In this document: piece after piece, positions 11,291-21,931 of the stretch
Layout: each line of letters opens with the position of its first letter
Position numbering within the stretch: the stretch's first letter is position 1
Assembly (NCBI RefSeq): GCF_963678635.1
Contig: NC_087068.1
Coordinates: 52,662,213-52,726,212, forward strand
Length of the DNA: 64,000 nt
Direction of reading: 5' to 3'
Source of the DNA: Symsagittifera roscoffensis
Taxonomy: Eukaryota; Xenacoelomorpha; Acoela; Convolutidae
Made by a program: the position numbers and the translations under genes
The notes under the pieces: model-generated
The model's database searches: none
Told to the model about the DNA's origin: nothing
What the model saw: only the letters and a program-made list of their open reading frames with translations

Positions 11291-11824
11291 CGCTCATTTG
11301 TGTCACCGAAGCACAGCAAATTGCACGTGATGCAAACTTTTTGCAAGTAACGCTCATCAGCTTTTTGATGATGTACTGGTTTGTTAGTTAGCGCAGCAAA
11401 ATGTTAGTTAAGTACTGATTTTGGGGCGCACTATTATCACAGTTGGTTGAAACTTGAAAAGACAAAGAGATGAAATTTTGCCGCAGAGAGATTTTGTGCT
11501 CCAATAACTGCTTTACCAAAAGCCGTGTTTGAGGGTAAAGTGTTTTAGGAGAAAAACTTTTTAAAAATCGATTACAAACAATCCTAATTCATGTGCAGAG
11601 CTAAAAAAAGAACATAATGTGTTTTGCAAACATTTTTGAATGGCTTTGTCGCTAAAATGACACGCAAAGCAGCTCTTGAAACTAAAGTGTTCACAATTTG
11701 TCTACTAAAAAAACTGCCGAAGAACATCGCGAGGATTTAGAAGATAAATCAAGCACAAGTTTTGTTACTAAAGCACATGAAATGTTATTGGCGAGAAAAA
11801 ACAAGACTGCTCGCACCAGGGCGA
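11291..11824. other. AT-rich spacer, nothing recognised
   Basis: No gene, RNA or repeat that I can support on either strand. Confidence 0.5.
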
Positions 11825-12047
11825 AGCCCAGAACGTTTCGACTGCCCTTTAAAGTCTAAGGAGCACTAATAACAAGAAAAAGTTCAATGTAAAAAAATTC
11901 AAATTAAAAAAAATTGAAGTTTTTTGTAAAAACATCCCCCCACACGCCATATTAAGTACAAACTGATAGATTTTGCTCCTATTAACAAATCGATTCTGAG
12001 TAGTATATGTCGGGGCAGTTGAGCCCGGGGGGGGGGGGGTGGGGGGT
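11825..12047 (+). repeat. R repeat head (copy 2), interrupted by the large element; G tract
   Basis: 11835-12008 matches the head of R copy 1 (cgactgccctttaaag, cacacgccatattaag). The match ends near a run of about 20 mostly G residues (12027-12047), after which the large element begins. The matching R tail resumes beyond the other end of that element at about 35838. Confidence 0.7.
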
Positions 12048-13149
12048 ATGACGACCTCCATGTATTAACATAGGCTATATACTATCCGGTCTTCACCCTT
12101 TGTATTAACATAGGCTATAGATTTCCCAATGTATTAAGATAGGGAATAGGTTTCCCAATGTAATAAAATACCAGGTTTCAAATGGTAAGTTTCAGAAACG
12201 TTTTTGGCGCCCGATCTTACCATATTTTAAGATAGTGTTTACTTTTCCCATGTAATAGGATAGTGTATAGATATCCCTATGTATAAGGGTTAGAAATTCA
12301 TTGTATTTACATGGAAAACGGTTTTCCAATCTATTAAGATAGGGAATGGTAAGGGTTCAGTGTCATGGTAGGAAAATGGTACGAAAAACGGTATTTTTCG
12401 GATTTTGTGCGGAAGTGTCTAGTTTTTCGCAAAAATCTCGGCATGCGTTATGTAATTTGTGAGTATTACATGTAGAATGTGTGACGAAGAGAGATTATGT
12501 TGATTTGTTCATGGTAAGTCTATGGTAAAATGTGCAAAAATTTGGAAATGTTTTTTTTATAAAAAATGATGTTTTTTCAAAAATTTTCAAAACACGATAA
12601 GATTTGATATAATTTGACTTAATAACTATTTTTTTAGAGGATCCTCTTTTTTAAACTGTTTTCAATCTAGCTTAAGCTATGCGGAAACCTACTGACACAT
12701 TTGGAAAAAAATGCAAAAATTTCAAGTTTATGGAAAAATTGCAATTATTTCAAAGTTTTGGCAGGTTTTTTGTTGCTTCTGATCTAATTTTAAAAAAAAT
12801 ATAGTTATGTTTAGAGTTTAAATTTAAGCTCAAATTGTATTTCAGTTGGCATCATGTTGAGACGCTGATACAAAACTTCGAATGGAAATATGGATTTTTC
12901 CACAATTTTCTCTCAAAATAATCAAATACGATAAAGTGTATCCTAAATTTAAATAAACAGCTCCTTATACAATGCTCTGAACCTATAAAACTCTTATTAG
13001 CTGAATCAATATTGAAACTTCCGATTTCTCGGAAAAATAGAAATAAAAATTAATCAAATCTATCCGAAGTTTTCCTTTTTTAACCTTTCATTTGTGTAAT
13101 TGACTGGTTTTTTGCTCAAATCAAGGAGAATCCACCTTAGAATCATTTT

Positions 13150-13765
13150 TTTTACTTCCATTTTCATTTAATCTCAAAGTCCTTTTTTCTCATTTCTCTT
13201 CATCTGATCAATCTGTTCTTCAAAAATGTACTCAAGAAAAGACAATAGTCCCAATTATATTGAATTCTCAAAAAATCAAACAAGAATTTTTTGGTTCCAA
13301 AAATCCTACGAAGGGAAACTTTATTTTGAACCCCGCTTTCAATTATTAAAAGTTAACAATTTGGGACAACTTGAAAAGTCGCAACAAGTTGATCTTAGCG
13401 GAAAGGTAGGTGAAGCGTTATTGGGAATCCGGAAAACTATTATTTACGATGCTGAAAACCTCGGACTCGTACCTATATATGAAGCCAAATCTGGCAAAGA
13501 ATCAACAATGGGTCAGGAGCTGGACGTCTGTAATAGAGTATATGAATTAGCAACATACAACCTGAGGAGGGTGTGTGTCACAATCAAGAAGTACAATGTT
13601 AACAAACCTCCCTACATTCAGATTCGACACTTCAATGCAAGAGAGAATGAAGCAAGGAAACAATTGATAATTGTAGGCCTCAGTAACGCTTTGTGATGTT
13701 TTGTATGTTTGTTAATTGAAATATTGTTGGTTCAAAACTATCTTTTGTTACTGAAGTTCACATAG
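13150..13765 (+). repeat. Copy of PC4-like gene plus flanks placed in the left arm
   Basis: From 13157 the sequence switches from arm homology to the upstream flank of the PC4-like gene (attttcatttaa, tctgatcaat) also seen before 22671 and 30385. At 13765 it switches to P-block sequence. The right arm has about 110 unrelated bases at the matching place (about 34830-34945). Confidence 0.75.
13226..13696 (+). CDS. PC4-like ssDNA-binding protein, copy A
   Basis: An intact 156-codon frame starting at the ATG shared by all three copies. After a short polar N-terminus there is a module patterned like the PC4/SUB1 domain: alternating beta residues, a (K/R)GK turn (here EGK), acidic/polar beta hairpin and a closing helix (GKVGEALLGIRKTI). 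A second, similar beta-rich module follows (VCVTIKKYNVNKPPYIQIR, residues about 121-139). PC4 proteins bind single-stranded DNA and act in transcription or genome maintenance. This copy lacks about four codons present in copies B and C before FWFQKSY, but is the only one with full length and no stop. The family call is inference from pattern; other ssDNA-binding beta folds are possible. Confidence 0.5.
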   Translation: MYSRKDNSPNYIEFSKNQTRIFWFQKSYEGKLYFEPRFQLLKVNNLGQLEKSQQVDLSGKVGEALLGIRKTIIYDAENLGLVPIYEAKSGKESTMGQELDVCNRVYELATYNLRRVCVTIKKYNVNKPPYIQIRHFNARENEARKQLIIVGLSNAL

Positions 13766-15315
13766 ATTATCAAAAGAAAAACAAAACTTCAAGTTTTGAA
13801 AGCATATTTTAATTAACATGTTTGCTTACACTTTTGCAGAATTCGCGTTACACATAAAAAACTCTAAGTAAACAGTCAGATGATTGCTATCAGTTTTCCG
13901 AAGGTACTATATCAAGAGCAAATCGTAGTGTTCGTCGTAGTGTTCTTGTTTATCGCGAGTTAATTGTCCTAAATTGGCTATAATGGCAATCTTTAAACCC
14001 CCATAATTTTATGAAAAATGATCATGGCAATTTTTAGACCCCCATAACTTTACAAAAATTGATCACAGGTGAACTATTTTTTCGAATTTAAGCTCAAGAC
14101 AACAATGCAGTTTCAATGATATATAAAAAAAATTCCGTCAAAATTGGCTAGTAAAAAGTCGAAATTGTCTGAAGAAAAAAAATCCACTCGAGCACAAATA
14201 TTCCGTCATTTTCGTACCGAAAGTCGGAGCAAAAAGAGCAACTGCCTTAAAAATATTTGGGTTGTTTAAGATTAGAGAACGTTTTTACTACTTTTTTCAG
14301 TATAGCTTTCGAGCAATTAAAGAACACTGTTTCATTGACCAGCGAGGAGATAGTCCAATAAAATGCCATTCAAACCCAAGATTTTAGGGTTTTAATGGCA
14401 TTTTCAATTTCAGCGATCCTGGCAGAAGTTACCAGTATCCGAATTGCGACTGGATTTTAAGAGTTTTCCGAAAAACATTTTTCAAACACGACGAGCTATG
14501 AAAAAAACATAATAATGTTGAGGAAATACCATGTATTAGGAACAACAAAGCCGCTGTTGCAACTCTTTAAAATTATCTGCCAGTCATAGTAAACAATTTC
14601 ATTTTGATCAAAATCTGCAGCAAATCAAAAAAATGATTGAAGAAAACGAGTACAGAACAAAAGTCTACGACTGTTTTGTTATTACAGTTTTTTTTATTTG
14701 GTCAGAATAAAATGATAGCAGAATTTTGGGTGTCTCGAAGTGCCCAAAAAGGACCATTTGCAAACTTTTTGTTTACATATGGTGCACTTTGTTTTGTCGA
14801 GCAGTTTTGCTGACAATTACGAAAAAGATCGACCATTTTTCTCAAAAAAATCCTAAGAAAAACATATAGGTTGCAAAATTCAAAAAATTGATTAGCGAGA
14901 GAGAGTTGAGAATTTGAGTTTACGACTAGCTTTGAACAATTAACTTTCCACATGAGGGAAAAAATGCAATCCGGGTTGCGGATGTCTCGAAACGCCTCAA
15001 AAGTCACATTATTGTTGCTTGCATGCAGTAGGCTTATATTTTGCCAAACAGTATATTGGCTCACTACTTTTTCTTGTTACAGCACGAGTAAAACAATCTG
15101 ATTGAAAAATTCAAAATTTGTTGGCAAAAAAGAGTTGAGAACAATAGTTAAAGGCTATGTTTTAATCATTTCTCTTTCAGCTGGAGAGATTGAAACTCAA
15201 TCAGGGATGTGGATATCTCGAAGCGAGCAAAATGTACTCTTTGATGTATGCTGCCTGCATGTGGTAGACTTATATTTGCTAAGAACTTTTAACGGTCTCT
15301 GCGAAAAGACACATT
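13765..15315 (+). repeat. P block, copy 2, inside the left arm
   Basis: Collinear with 9710-11290 at high identity over its whole length, including the R-type tail near 14150 and the three 230-bp units. It is joined directly to the truncated 3' flank of PC4-like copy A, and arm homology resumes at about 15315. Confidence 0.8.
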
Positions 15316-15835
15316 GTTAAAAATAAATTCCAGATCATTGAACAAAAATGAACATTCTACTGCTAAAGTTGATTAAAATTGGGGTATATTTCTCTTAACA
15401 GTTTACTAGATTGTATGATATTCAACAAAATCTTCTTCAAAACTGATGATTATCTCTCTGTTGCCTCTACAACATAATTTTCATGGTTTTTCCGTAGAAG
15501 GTTTCTATGTCTTAAGCCTATTCTTGCTTTCTGCTTATAGCATGTTTTCGCTCCTGAACTCTTTTGCAAGAAAATTTAGTCAGAACTGAGGAATTCAGGA
15601 GAAAATTGTATCAATTGAGCAAACAATTTGTTGGCAGAGATAAAATTAGAACTGATAACGTCTAAATATTACCAATTAATTTGTACTTGTTCTCTTTTAG
15701 GTTCGCTTGTTTAGTTGCTACGTCAAACTATTTCAGCAAAAACTCAACTTTTGAGATCATTCACTATGACTTTTCTTGCAAAACATTTTGTAATTTGCTT
15801 TTTGTTCTTGATTTTTGAAGTTTTCTCGAAAGCAA

Positions 15836-16157
15836 ATGTATAATTTGAGAATAACAAATGTATAATTTGAGTGTATTTTTACGTTGATTTTTTAGAATGA
15901 ATTAAGAGCAGTTCAAATGTATAATTTGAGAATAGCAAATGTATAATTTGAGTGTATTTTTACGGTGATTTTTTAGAATAACTTAAGAGCAAATCAAATG
16001 TATAATTTGAGAATAGCAAATGTATAATTTGAGTGTATTTTTACGGTGATTTTTTAGAATAAATTTAGAGCAGTTCAAATGTATAATTTGAGAATAGCAA
16101 ATGTATAATTTGAGTGTATTTTTACGTTGATTTTTTAGAATGAATTAAGAGCAGTTC
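15836..16157 (+). repeat. 80-bp tandem repeat, four copies
   Basis: Units begin aatgtataatttgaga and each contains that block twice, followed by gtgtatttttacg and gattttttagaat. The right arm keeps a single unit (about 34200-34290, inverted), so the array expanded only in the left arm. Confidence 0.85.
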
Positions 16158-17635
16158 TATTGTTTATAACCTGCAAAACCTTTGGAAGTAGAAATACGCG
16201 AGCGAATTTAGTTCCATATTTTTGCAACATTTACAACATCTAAAAGATCAGTTCTCAAAAACTACGATTAAGGAAAAAAAATTATGGTACAAACTGTAAC
16301 AAATTAATAGTTTTGCGGACTTTGTCAAGCAAAAACTTTATAATTCAACGTAATTGTCTAATGGAAACAAAAAATTGAAGCTAAACAGATTTAAATTTTT
16401 ACTCTGTGTCTAGTTGAAACATTTTTTTGCTAAAATTCAAAGAATTAAGAGCTCATCTGGTTCTTCTAAAGTATTAGTTTGTTTAGAATTATTCAGCAGG
16501 ATTTTTTTCTCGACAAATCTTTCTACATCAATTTTTTTTATCCAAAAGGCTGAAATGTAGATCTTGAAAATAAATTTTTGGTTTTCGCTTCATGCATCAT
16601 CTTCCAAAAAATGTTGGAATTGGAGTTACTTCACAACAAATTATTTTCAAAAAATCTGATGTTTCATCTAGGGTAACCTAGTATATCAAACGATAAAATT
16701 TTTTCCAAACATTACACTTTTATGTTGGTTTTTTCTCAAGATGTTATTTATAAGCTAAATTTTAATATAAAAGATCTTTAAACTCCATATGAAAAAAATT
16801 GAGTTTCTATCTCAATTTGATTTTTTCTCAGTTTCTGCTTCATCTACTTTCTTTCAACTTAATCCAATTTGAGCAAAACTATATTTGGAAATTGAGTTTT
16901 AGAGGAACAAACGTATCATTTCAACGAACGTTCATTAATCAGAAGCAGAATTAATACCATAAATCCTTTTCAAAAAATCTTCAAACTATTTTCCCAACCT
17001 ATAACTGTATGTTGCTGTTTCAACTCTGACTTTTTATTTTGTATTAAACTTTTGGGTGAGAAAGATGTATATTATATCTTGAAGTTTTCAAATGTTAGCA
17101 AAACATACATTATCCAGGTCAGTTATCAATTTCTTTTCTGAATCGTAGAAAAAAGGCAAAAGAAAACCATAAACCGACGGAGTTTTTAGAGTAGATTAAA
17201 GATTTTCCGCTTTTTGTATAGGTTACAATTGGAACACTTTAAAACGCCACAGTGCTTTCGATGTATTGATGCGTGTAAGCGAGTGTAGTCTCTGCCACAT
17301 TCAAGACATGCAATTCTTTCGTTTCTATTGAGTGACTGCATCTCAATAAGTAGAAAAAGAAAAAATGGGAGATTTAGAATCTCCCAAATTTTTAGAAAAG
17401 AAAAGTTGAATAGCCTCGAGAAATGAATGAAAATGAATAAAAAAGCAAATTTCTTAACTATTTTTTTTAACGTGAAAAAAAATCAGAAAGGATTTACTAT
17501 TTAGCCGAGCTGAAACAAAATTTATCCATTTTTTATCCATTATCCAAAATTTATCCATTTTTCAAAAAATTTGCGATCAACTCATCAGAATCGAGAATTA
17601 TTTATTAGGAAATTTTTATCTTCTATGATATCAAG

Positions 17636-17900
17636 CAATCAGAATCAACTTCCAATGGTCATGGAATTTTTCATAAAATTAATGTCAACCAATCAAAACT
17701 GAGTTCTACTTCTCATGGATTTTTCAACAATTTTGCTATCGGTTATAGACATCAAGGATTTCTTCACAGGTAATTTTTGTGGTAATCACCAATCAGAATC
17801 GACTTTCATTGATCATGAAATTTTCAATAAATTTTATGTCAACCAATCAAAACTGAAATCTATTTCTCATGGGTTTTTCAGCAATTTTTATATTAAATAT
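17636..17900 (+). promoter_or_regulatory. Array of CCAAT-like boxes
   Basis: The motif caatca(g/a)aa, mostly in the context accaatca, recurs at about 17636, 17691, 17789 and 17844, each followed by a related segment around ctcatgg or gatcatg. It looks like degenerate repeats of about 55 or 100 bp with a CCAAT core. It is present in both Y blocks and partly in the right arm. A promoter role is inference. Confidence 0.35.
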
Positions 17901-18756
17901 TCAGAGTTTAATATTTTTTTGGTAACACCGTTTGTTCGATAATATTCAATCAGAATTCAGCATTTTCTAAAAAAAGAATTGTTGATCTTTTCAAAAGTTT
18001 TAACCATTATTTGAAAAACGTCTATGAAAAAACTTTTGAGCTTCCTCGAGTTACTTTACAAATAAGGAAAAAAATCCAATTTATTTTCTTATTGATGAAA
18101 TAGTTGTTGAATCTTACTATATTCACAATTTTTGGACGTTTCTGTTGTCCAAAATAGAATTCTTCGACTAAGTAAAGGTCTGTTTAGGGAAACTTACTCA
18201 ATCGAAGAGTTTACTACATATTGCGTATCAAAGCTTCAAACTTACGGCTGAATTACACCTCACAAGGAAAAAAATTCTTTTTACTCTCGAAAAATTGGAT
18301 TTATCAAAAAAGCGTGCGATAATTTATCAAAGTCTCTCTTATTCCCCTACCCAATACCCAAATTTGTAAAAAAAACTCCCCAGCGAACTTTTTATTCCTT
18401 CATTTGTTTAAAGATTTCCGAATCTCAAATTCCTGCTTCATTCTGTTTGCAATCTTATTTCCAGATATTTGCTTTGAAAAATTCATCAATTTTGAGTAAT
18501 CCTCCCAAATTTACATCAAAATCGAAAAACCTGACTATCTACTCAAAAATTAAAATTTTCTCATTGATTATATACAAAAAATAATTATCTTGATTAAAAA
18601 CTTTGTAGAGATGCTACTTGTTCGCTATTTTTTGTTACTTAAGTCAGCAATAATTTTTTATTTTTAAGGCAAACAACTTTTAGTCATTTATTTTTGCAAT
18701 TGCTTTTGTGTAGATTTTTACTTATTTGGAAGATTCAAGCCCCTAATAAGTTCCTC

Positions 18757-18895
18757 TGATTGGAAACGACAATACCCAAAATGAAGCTTTGTTTCCGATT
18801 GGACACGACTTTTATCCAAAAATTCGATAACAGGAAGCTGAAATCTTATTGGACACGTCTACAAAAGGAAAACCAATTCTGATTGGTTACACCCA
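18757..18895 (+). promoter_or_regulatory. Four ATTGG (inverted CCAAT) boxes upstream of the ORF pair
   Basis: ATTGG occurs at about 18762, 18798, 18848 and 18885 (three as gattgg, one as tattgg), spaced 35-50 bases, ending about 180 bases before the ATG at 19075. Clustered CCAAT boxes are classical NF-Y-type promoter elements. In Y copy 2 (25973, 26010, 26062, 26096) the third box is mutated to AATGG. Confidence 0.4.
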
Positions 18896-19074
18896 CAAAT
18901 TTGAGTTGAAGGTACCCCTAGCACCTAACTAAAAATCATTTTATTTTCCACTAAAATACCGTCAACTACCTCCTTTCTCAGCTCTAAATTCCTTCATTTC
19001 AACTTATCTTCCGTCAGCTACTCCTCTCTCAGCTCTTTCTTGTTTTTACTCTTTTACTCAATTTTTTGCTCAAA

Positions 19075-19212
19075 ATGATCTTCTCAGTGCAACACAGCAA
19101 CCTAATGTTTTCTGTAGAATTTTCGCCTGATCTAGTACAAATCCAAGTGCGAGCAACAGTCTCTGGAATTTTTCTGGCACAAATGGACATCCCAATCTTC
19201 TGGCATAAGTGA
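19075..19212 (+). CDS. Small ORF 1 of the overlapping pair, copy 1
   Basis: A 45-codon frame from an ATG (MIFSVQHSNLMFSVEF) to TGA. The TGA overlaps the next ATG by one base (TGATG). The same arrangement is kept in the second Y copy. No domain is recognised. It could be a true upstream cistron or the N-terminal part of the next ORF separated by a one-base loss. Confidence 0.4.
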   Translation: MIFSVQHSNLMFSVEFSPDLVQIQVRATVSGIFLAQMDIPIFWHK

Positions 19213-19550
19213 TGCGAAGGTATTTCAACGAACATAATATGTTGCAAGTTCCCATCACAGAGAACCAACTTGGAACAATTCAAATGATAGAGAAAGTTTC
19301 TGATTATGTGGGAATGAACTACCCCGAGATTCTCGACTCAAGATTTGTGGCTCAATCAGTCGATCACTACCTCTTTTCTTGGGAGGAAGCAGAATCAGTC
19401 GAAAACCCCATCACAATAGATGAAGATGAGGGTTTCTCAGAAACAATGACACCTCAAAATATTCCTCCACAACAACCATCAGCAATGGAACCTCGTCCAG
19501 CTCTGCGTTCTATAGAGAATCTCCAGAACTCTCAACAGCTCTTTGATTAA
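19212..19550 (+). CDS. Unrecognised acidic protein, ORF 2 of the pair, copy 1
   Basis: A 112-codon frame starting at the ATG overlapping the stop of ORF 1. The middle is patterned like a folded domain (MIEKVSDYVGMNYPEI, residues about 27-42); the C-terminal half is acidic then proline/glutamine-rich (DEDEGFSETM, PPQQPSAMEP). No family is recognised. In the second Y copy the same frame has a TAA near 26476 and a 3' frameshift, so copy 1 is the intact one. Confidence 0.5.
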   Translation: MRRYFNEHNMLQVPITENQLGTIQMIEKVSDYVGMNYPEILDSRFVAQSVDHYLFSWEEAESVENPITIDEDEGFSETMTPQNIPPQQPSAMEPRPALRSIENLQNSQQLFD

Positions 19551-19779
19551 AAGTTTTTCGTAAATGATTGTTGTTTGGTATTTATTTTGTTCTTTGTAAT
19601 TAAGTTATTTTCTTCAATTTCAACTTAATTATGAGAATAGATGAGAGGTTCAGGGTAAATCATTGGAAAACAATTATTACTTAATTTAGTGCTCCGAACT
19701 CGCACACACGTTACAAAACTTGATTAATTTTTGCACATATATTATAGAAAAAAAACAAAAGAAAAATTGTACACAAGTG

Positions 19780-20375
19780 AAAAAAACCTGATAGTTTTTA
19801 CGATTTGATGAAAAAAACTGAAACACTTTTCGTACTTTGTAGAAAAAATTGAAACACTGTTCGCATTTTGTCAAACAAAGTGAAGCGCTTTTCGCATGGT
19901 GTCAAAAATATTGAAACACTTTTCGGATTTGTAGGAAAAAACTGAAACTATTTTCGCATCTTTTCAAAAATGTGAAAAATTTTTTGCATCTTGTCATAAA
20001 AATTGAAACACTTTTCGCGTCTTGTCAAAAAAATTGAAACACTTTTCGGATTTGTAGGAAAAACTGAAACTATTTTCGCGTCTTGTCAAAAAAATTGAAA
20101 CAATTTTTGGATTTTGTCAAAAAATTTAAAACACTTTTCGCATTTTGTCAAAAAAACTGGAAACAATTTTCGCATTTCTAAGAAAAAAGTGATACACTTC
20201 TCGCAAACGGTTGAAAAAATTGAAACACTTCTCCCATCTTGCTGAAAAATTTGAAACATGTTTCGTATACTGTTGAAAAAACTGAAACAAATTTTGCTAT
20301 TTGTCGAAAAAAATGAAACAGTTTTCGCGATTTGTAGAAAAAATTGAAACACCGTTAGCATCTTGCCAAAATAAA
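19780..20375 (+). repeat. Minisatellite of about 36-40 bp units
   Basis: Roughly 15 degenerate units with gaaacacttttcgcat and ttgtcaaaaaaa cores. On the minus strand an open frame of 97 codons (20086-20379) reads as a phenylalanine- and cysteine-rich repeat (KCEKCFKFFDKIQKLFQFF). The array is kept in the second Y copy at about 26990-27640 with a different unit count. Confidence 0.85.
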
Positions 20376-21045
20376 TCACGAATTTTCTTGATCAGTTAAT
20401 TACTAACCTGTATGAAATTTTTGTTCAAAATTTAATCATTCAGAAAACTAATTTTTGCATGTCTGTTGATCAAAAACAATTGAAAACCAAGTTATTAACA
20501 TAGGGAATAGCGATGAAAGTCATCAATATAGAAGTTTTCTAGCCAATAAGTCGACATGCTTTTTTCATTAAAATTTTGAGTTTTTTTGCCTTTTCATGTA
20601 ATAAATAAAGTTAAAACTTTACATAATTTTTTAAAAAACCTTAAAAAAACTGCTTTTTACCAGAGCTAGATTTCTCGCTCGAGCGAGATCTTCTTCTAGA
20701 TTTTTCTCAAACTTCTAAATTCTAGAAATAGTCACTAAAAATTAACCAATCAGAATTCAAGAACTAACTCTAAGGTGATGAGGTTGATGAAAAAAGTTTG
20801 TGGATTTTAGTTATTTTGCTAAATTTTTAAAACTAAATAAAGATACGCAAATAAGGTTGTAAATAATAGGAAAAATTTTCAATGAAATTCTTTCCTTTTG
20901 GAAAACCCTTGTCAACAAAAAATTCTTATTCGACAAAATCCTTCATGAACAATTAAAGTCAACAGCGTGTTGCGAAATTTTTGAAGGCGTTCCAATTTTT
21001 ATGAGAAATTCAGCAAAATCTACAGCTGACAAAATATAAATTTCA

Positions 21046-21261
21046 TTGCATTTGAAAATCTTCTACAGTTCAGTTCATTTTATCAACCTGATAAGAATTT
21101 TTAGAAGAAACGGAAATCTATCTCAAACTTTGAAACCAATCATAATAGAACGGGCGAGTTACTGCAGCCAGTTTGAAATTGGTACCGAAACTTTCAAGAC
21201 TCTCAAATTTACAAAAAACTCCCAAGCTAGTGAGCAAATCATCATAGATTTTTCGGAATGA
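21046..21261 (+). CDS. Unrecognised 71-aa ORF, X copy 1
   Basis: A frame from ATG kept in all three X copies (23451, 28752). Residues are mixed polar, with LKPIIIERASYC and NSQASEQIIID as recognisable segments. Directly after the stop, a +1 frame continues with an acidic/lysine-rich stretch (NEENSRVEELENLEKK), so the true product may be longer. The minus strand over the same span is also open for about 95 codons; both strands stay open because the copies are young. Confidence 0.35.
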   Translation: MHLKIFYSSVHFINLIRIFRRNGNLSQTLKPIIIERASYCSQFEIGTETFKTLKFTKNSQASEQIIIDFSE

Positions 21262-21451
21262 AGAGAACTCGAGAGTAGAAGAGTTAGAGAATTTAGAAAA
21301 GAAATCAGAAAAGTCACCTTCGAGAAAAAAGTACGGATTTTCATATGATTCAAACGAAAATTTTTTTAACGAAGTTGTGGATCTGGGATACGGAAATATT
21401 TTCATTTGTTACAAGTGAACATTTACTACAAATGACTATTTTTGAAAAAAA

Positions 21452-21661
21452 ATGGTTGAATTTGACATCTTTCACAGAGATCCGAAAAAGTGTTTCAGTC
21501 CCCTAAGAATTTCCGTACAAGTTTGGCGAAAAGTTGAAACAATTCGTGATAGAAGGAACAAGAAAGAAAAATTGAAGGTTCAACAGGATAACTTAGCTCT
21601 GTTTAGAAGAAAACGTGGTGTGGCACATGAAGAAGAAAACGACAAGAAACTCGAAAAGTGA
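21452..21661 (+). CDS. Unrecognised basic 69-aa protein, X copy 1
   Basis: A frame from ATG to TGA, kept in all three X copies (23858, 29158). N-terminus MVEFDIFHRDPKKCF, then a highly charged helical stretch (RDRRNKKEKLKVQQ) and a Lys/Glu-rich end. It looks like a small nucleic-acid-binding or coiled-coil protein but matches no family I know. Conservation among three copies supports recent duplication rather than necessarily selection. Confidence 0.45.
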   Translation: MVEFDIFHRDPKKCFSPLRISVQVWRKVETIRDRRNKKEKLKVQQDNLALFRRKRGVAHEEENDKKLEK

Positions 21662-21931
21662 CTCATTTTTTGATTTTTTACACATTTTTTCAAGTTTTCC
21701 ATTTAATTGTAAATTAGTTTTTTTTTCATTTGGATTAAGTGTTCCTGAAACAAAGCCTATTTTTCAAAGACTTATCAGCGTAAATTTTTAAGAGCACAAT
21801 TGAAGTCAATTGATTATTTTATAACAAAGCTTACATAATTACTATGCACAGAACCCTGACAATCAATAAAGCAATCAAAAATCTTGAACAAACCAGATTC
21901 ATATTTTGAGTTTTGAATTTTTCGAATACTA

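Larger units (their letters stand above)
12100..17797 (+). repeat. Left inverted arm (with a 2.1-kb interruption)
   Basis: Homology to the reverse complement of 32045-35825 runs from the 'ataggctatagatttccc' segment at the outer end to the 'accaatcagaa' segment at the inner end. It is interrupted by 13150-15315, which is absent from the right arm. The outer 300 bases contain a degenerate short repeat built on 'tattaacatagg' / 'tattaagatagg'. An 80-bp array at 15836-16157 is single-copy in the right arm. Confidence 0.8.
17075..20640 (+). repeat. Y block, copy 1
   Basis: Directly repeated at 24293-27940 with roughly 95 percent identity by eye. It contains CCAAT-box-rich sequence, an ATTGG cluster, the overlapping ORF pair at 19075-19550 and an F-rich minisatellite. 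Its first 700 bases also belong to the inverted arms. Confidence 0.85.

Noticed and set aside
20086-20379. F-rich minus-strand frame as a confirmed gene
   Set aside because: It lies wholly in a minisatellite whose composition alone can keep this frame open; listed only as an observation.
21118-21405. 95-codon minus-strand frame over the 71-codon ORF
   Set aside because: Both strands are open in young duplicates; the plus-strand ORF has a better start and a neighbour on the same strand, but I cannot decide firmly.
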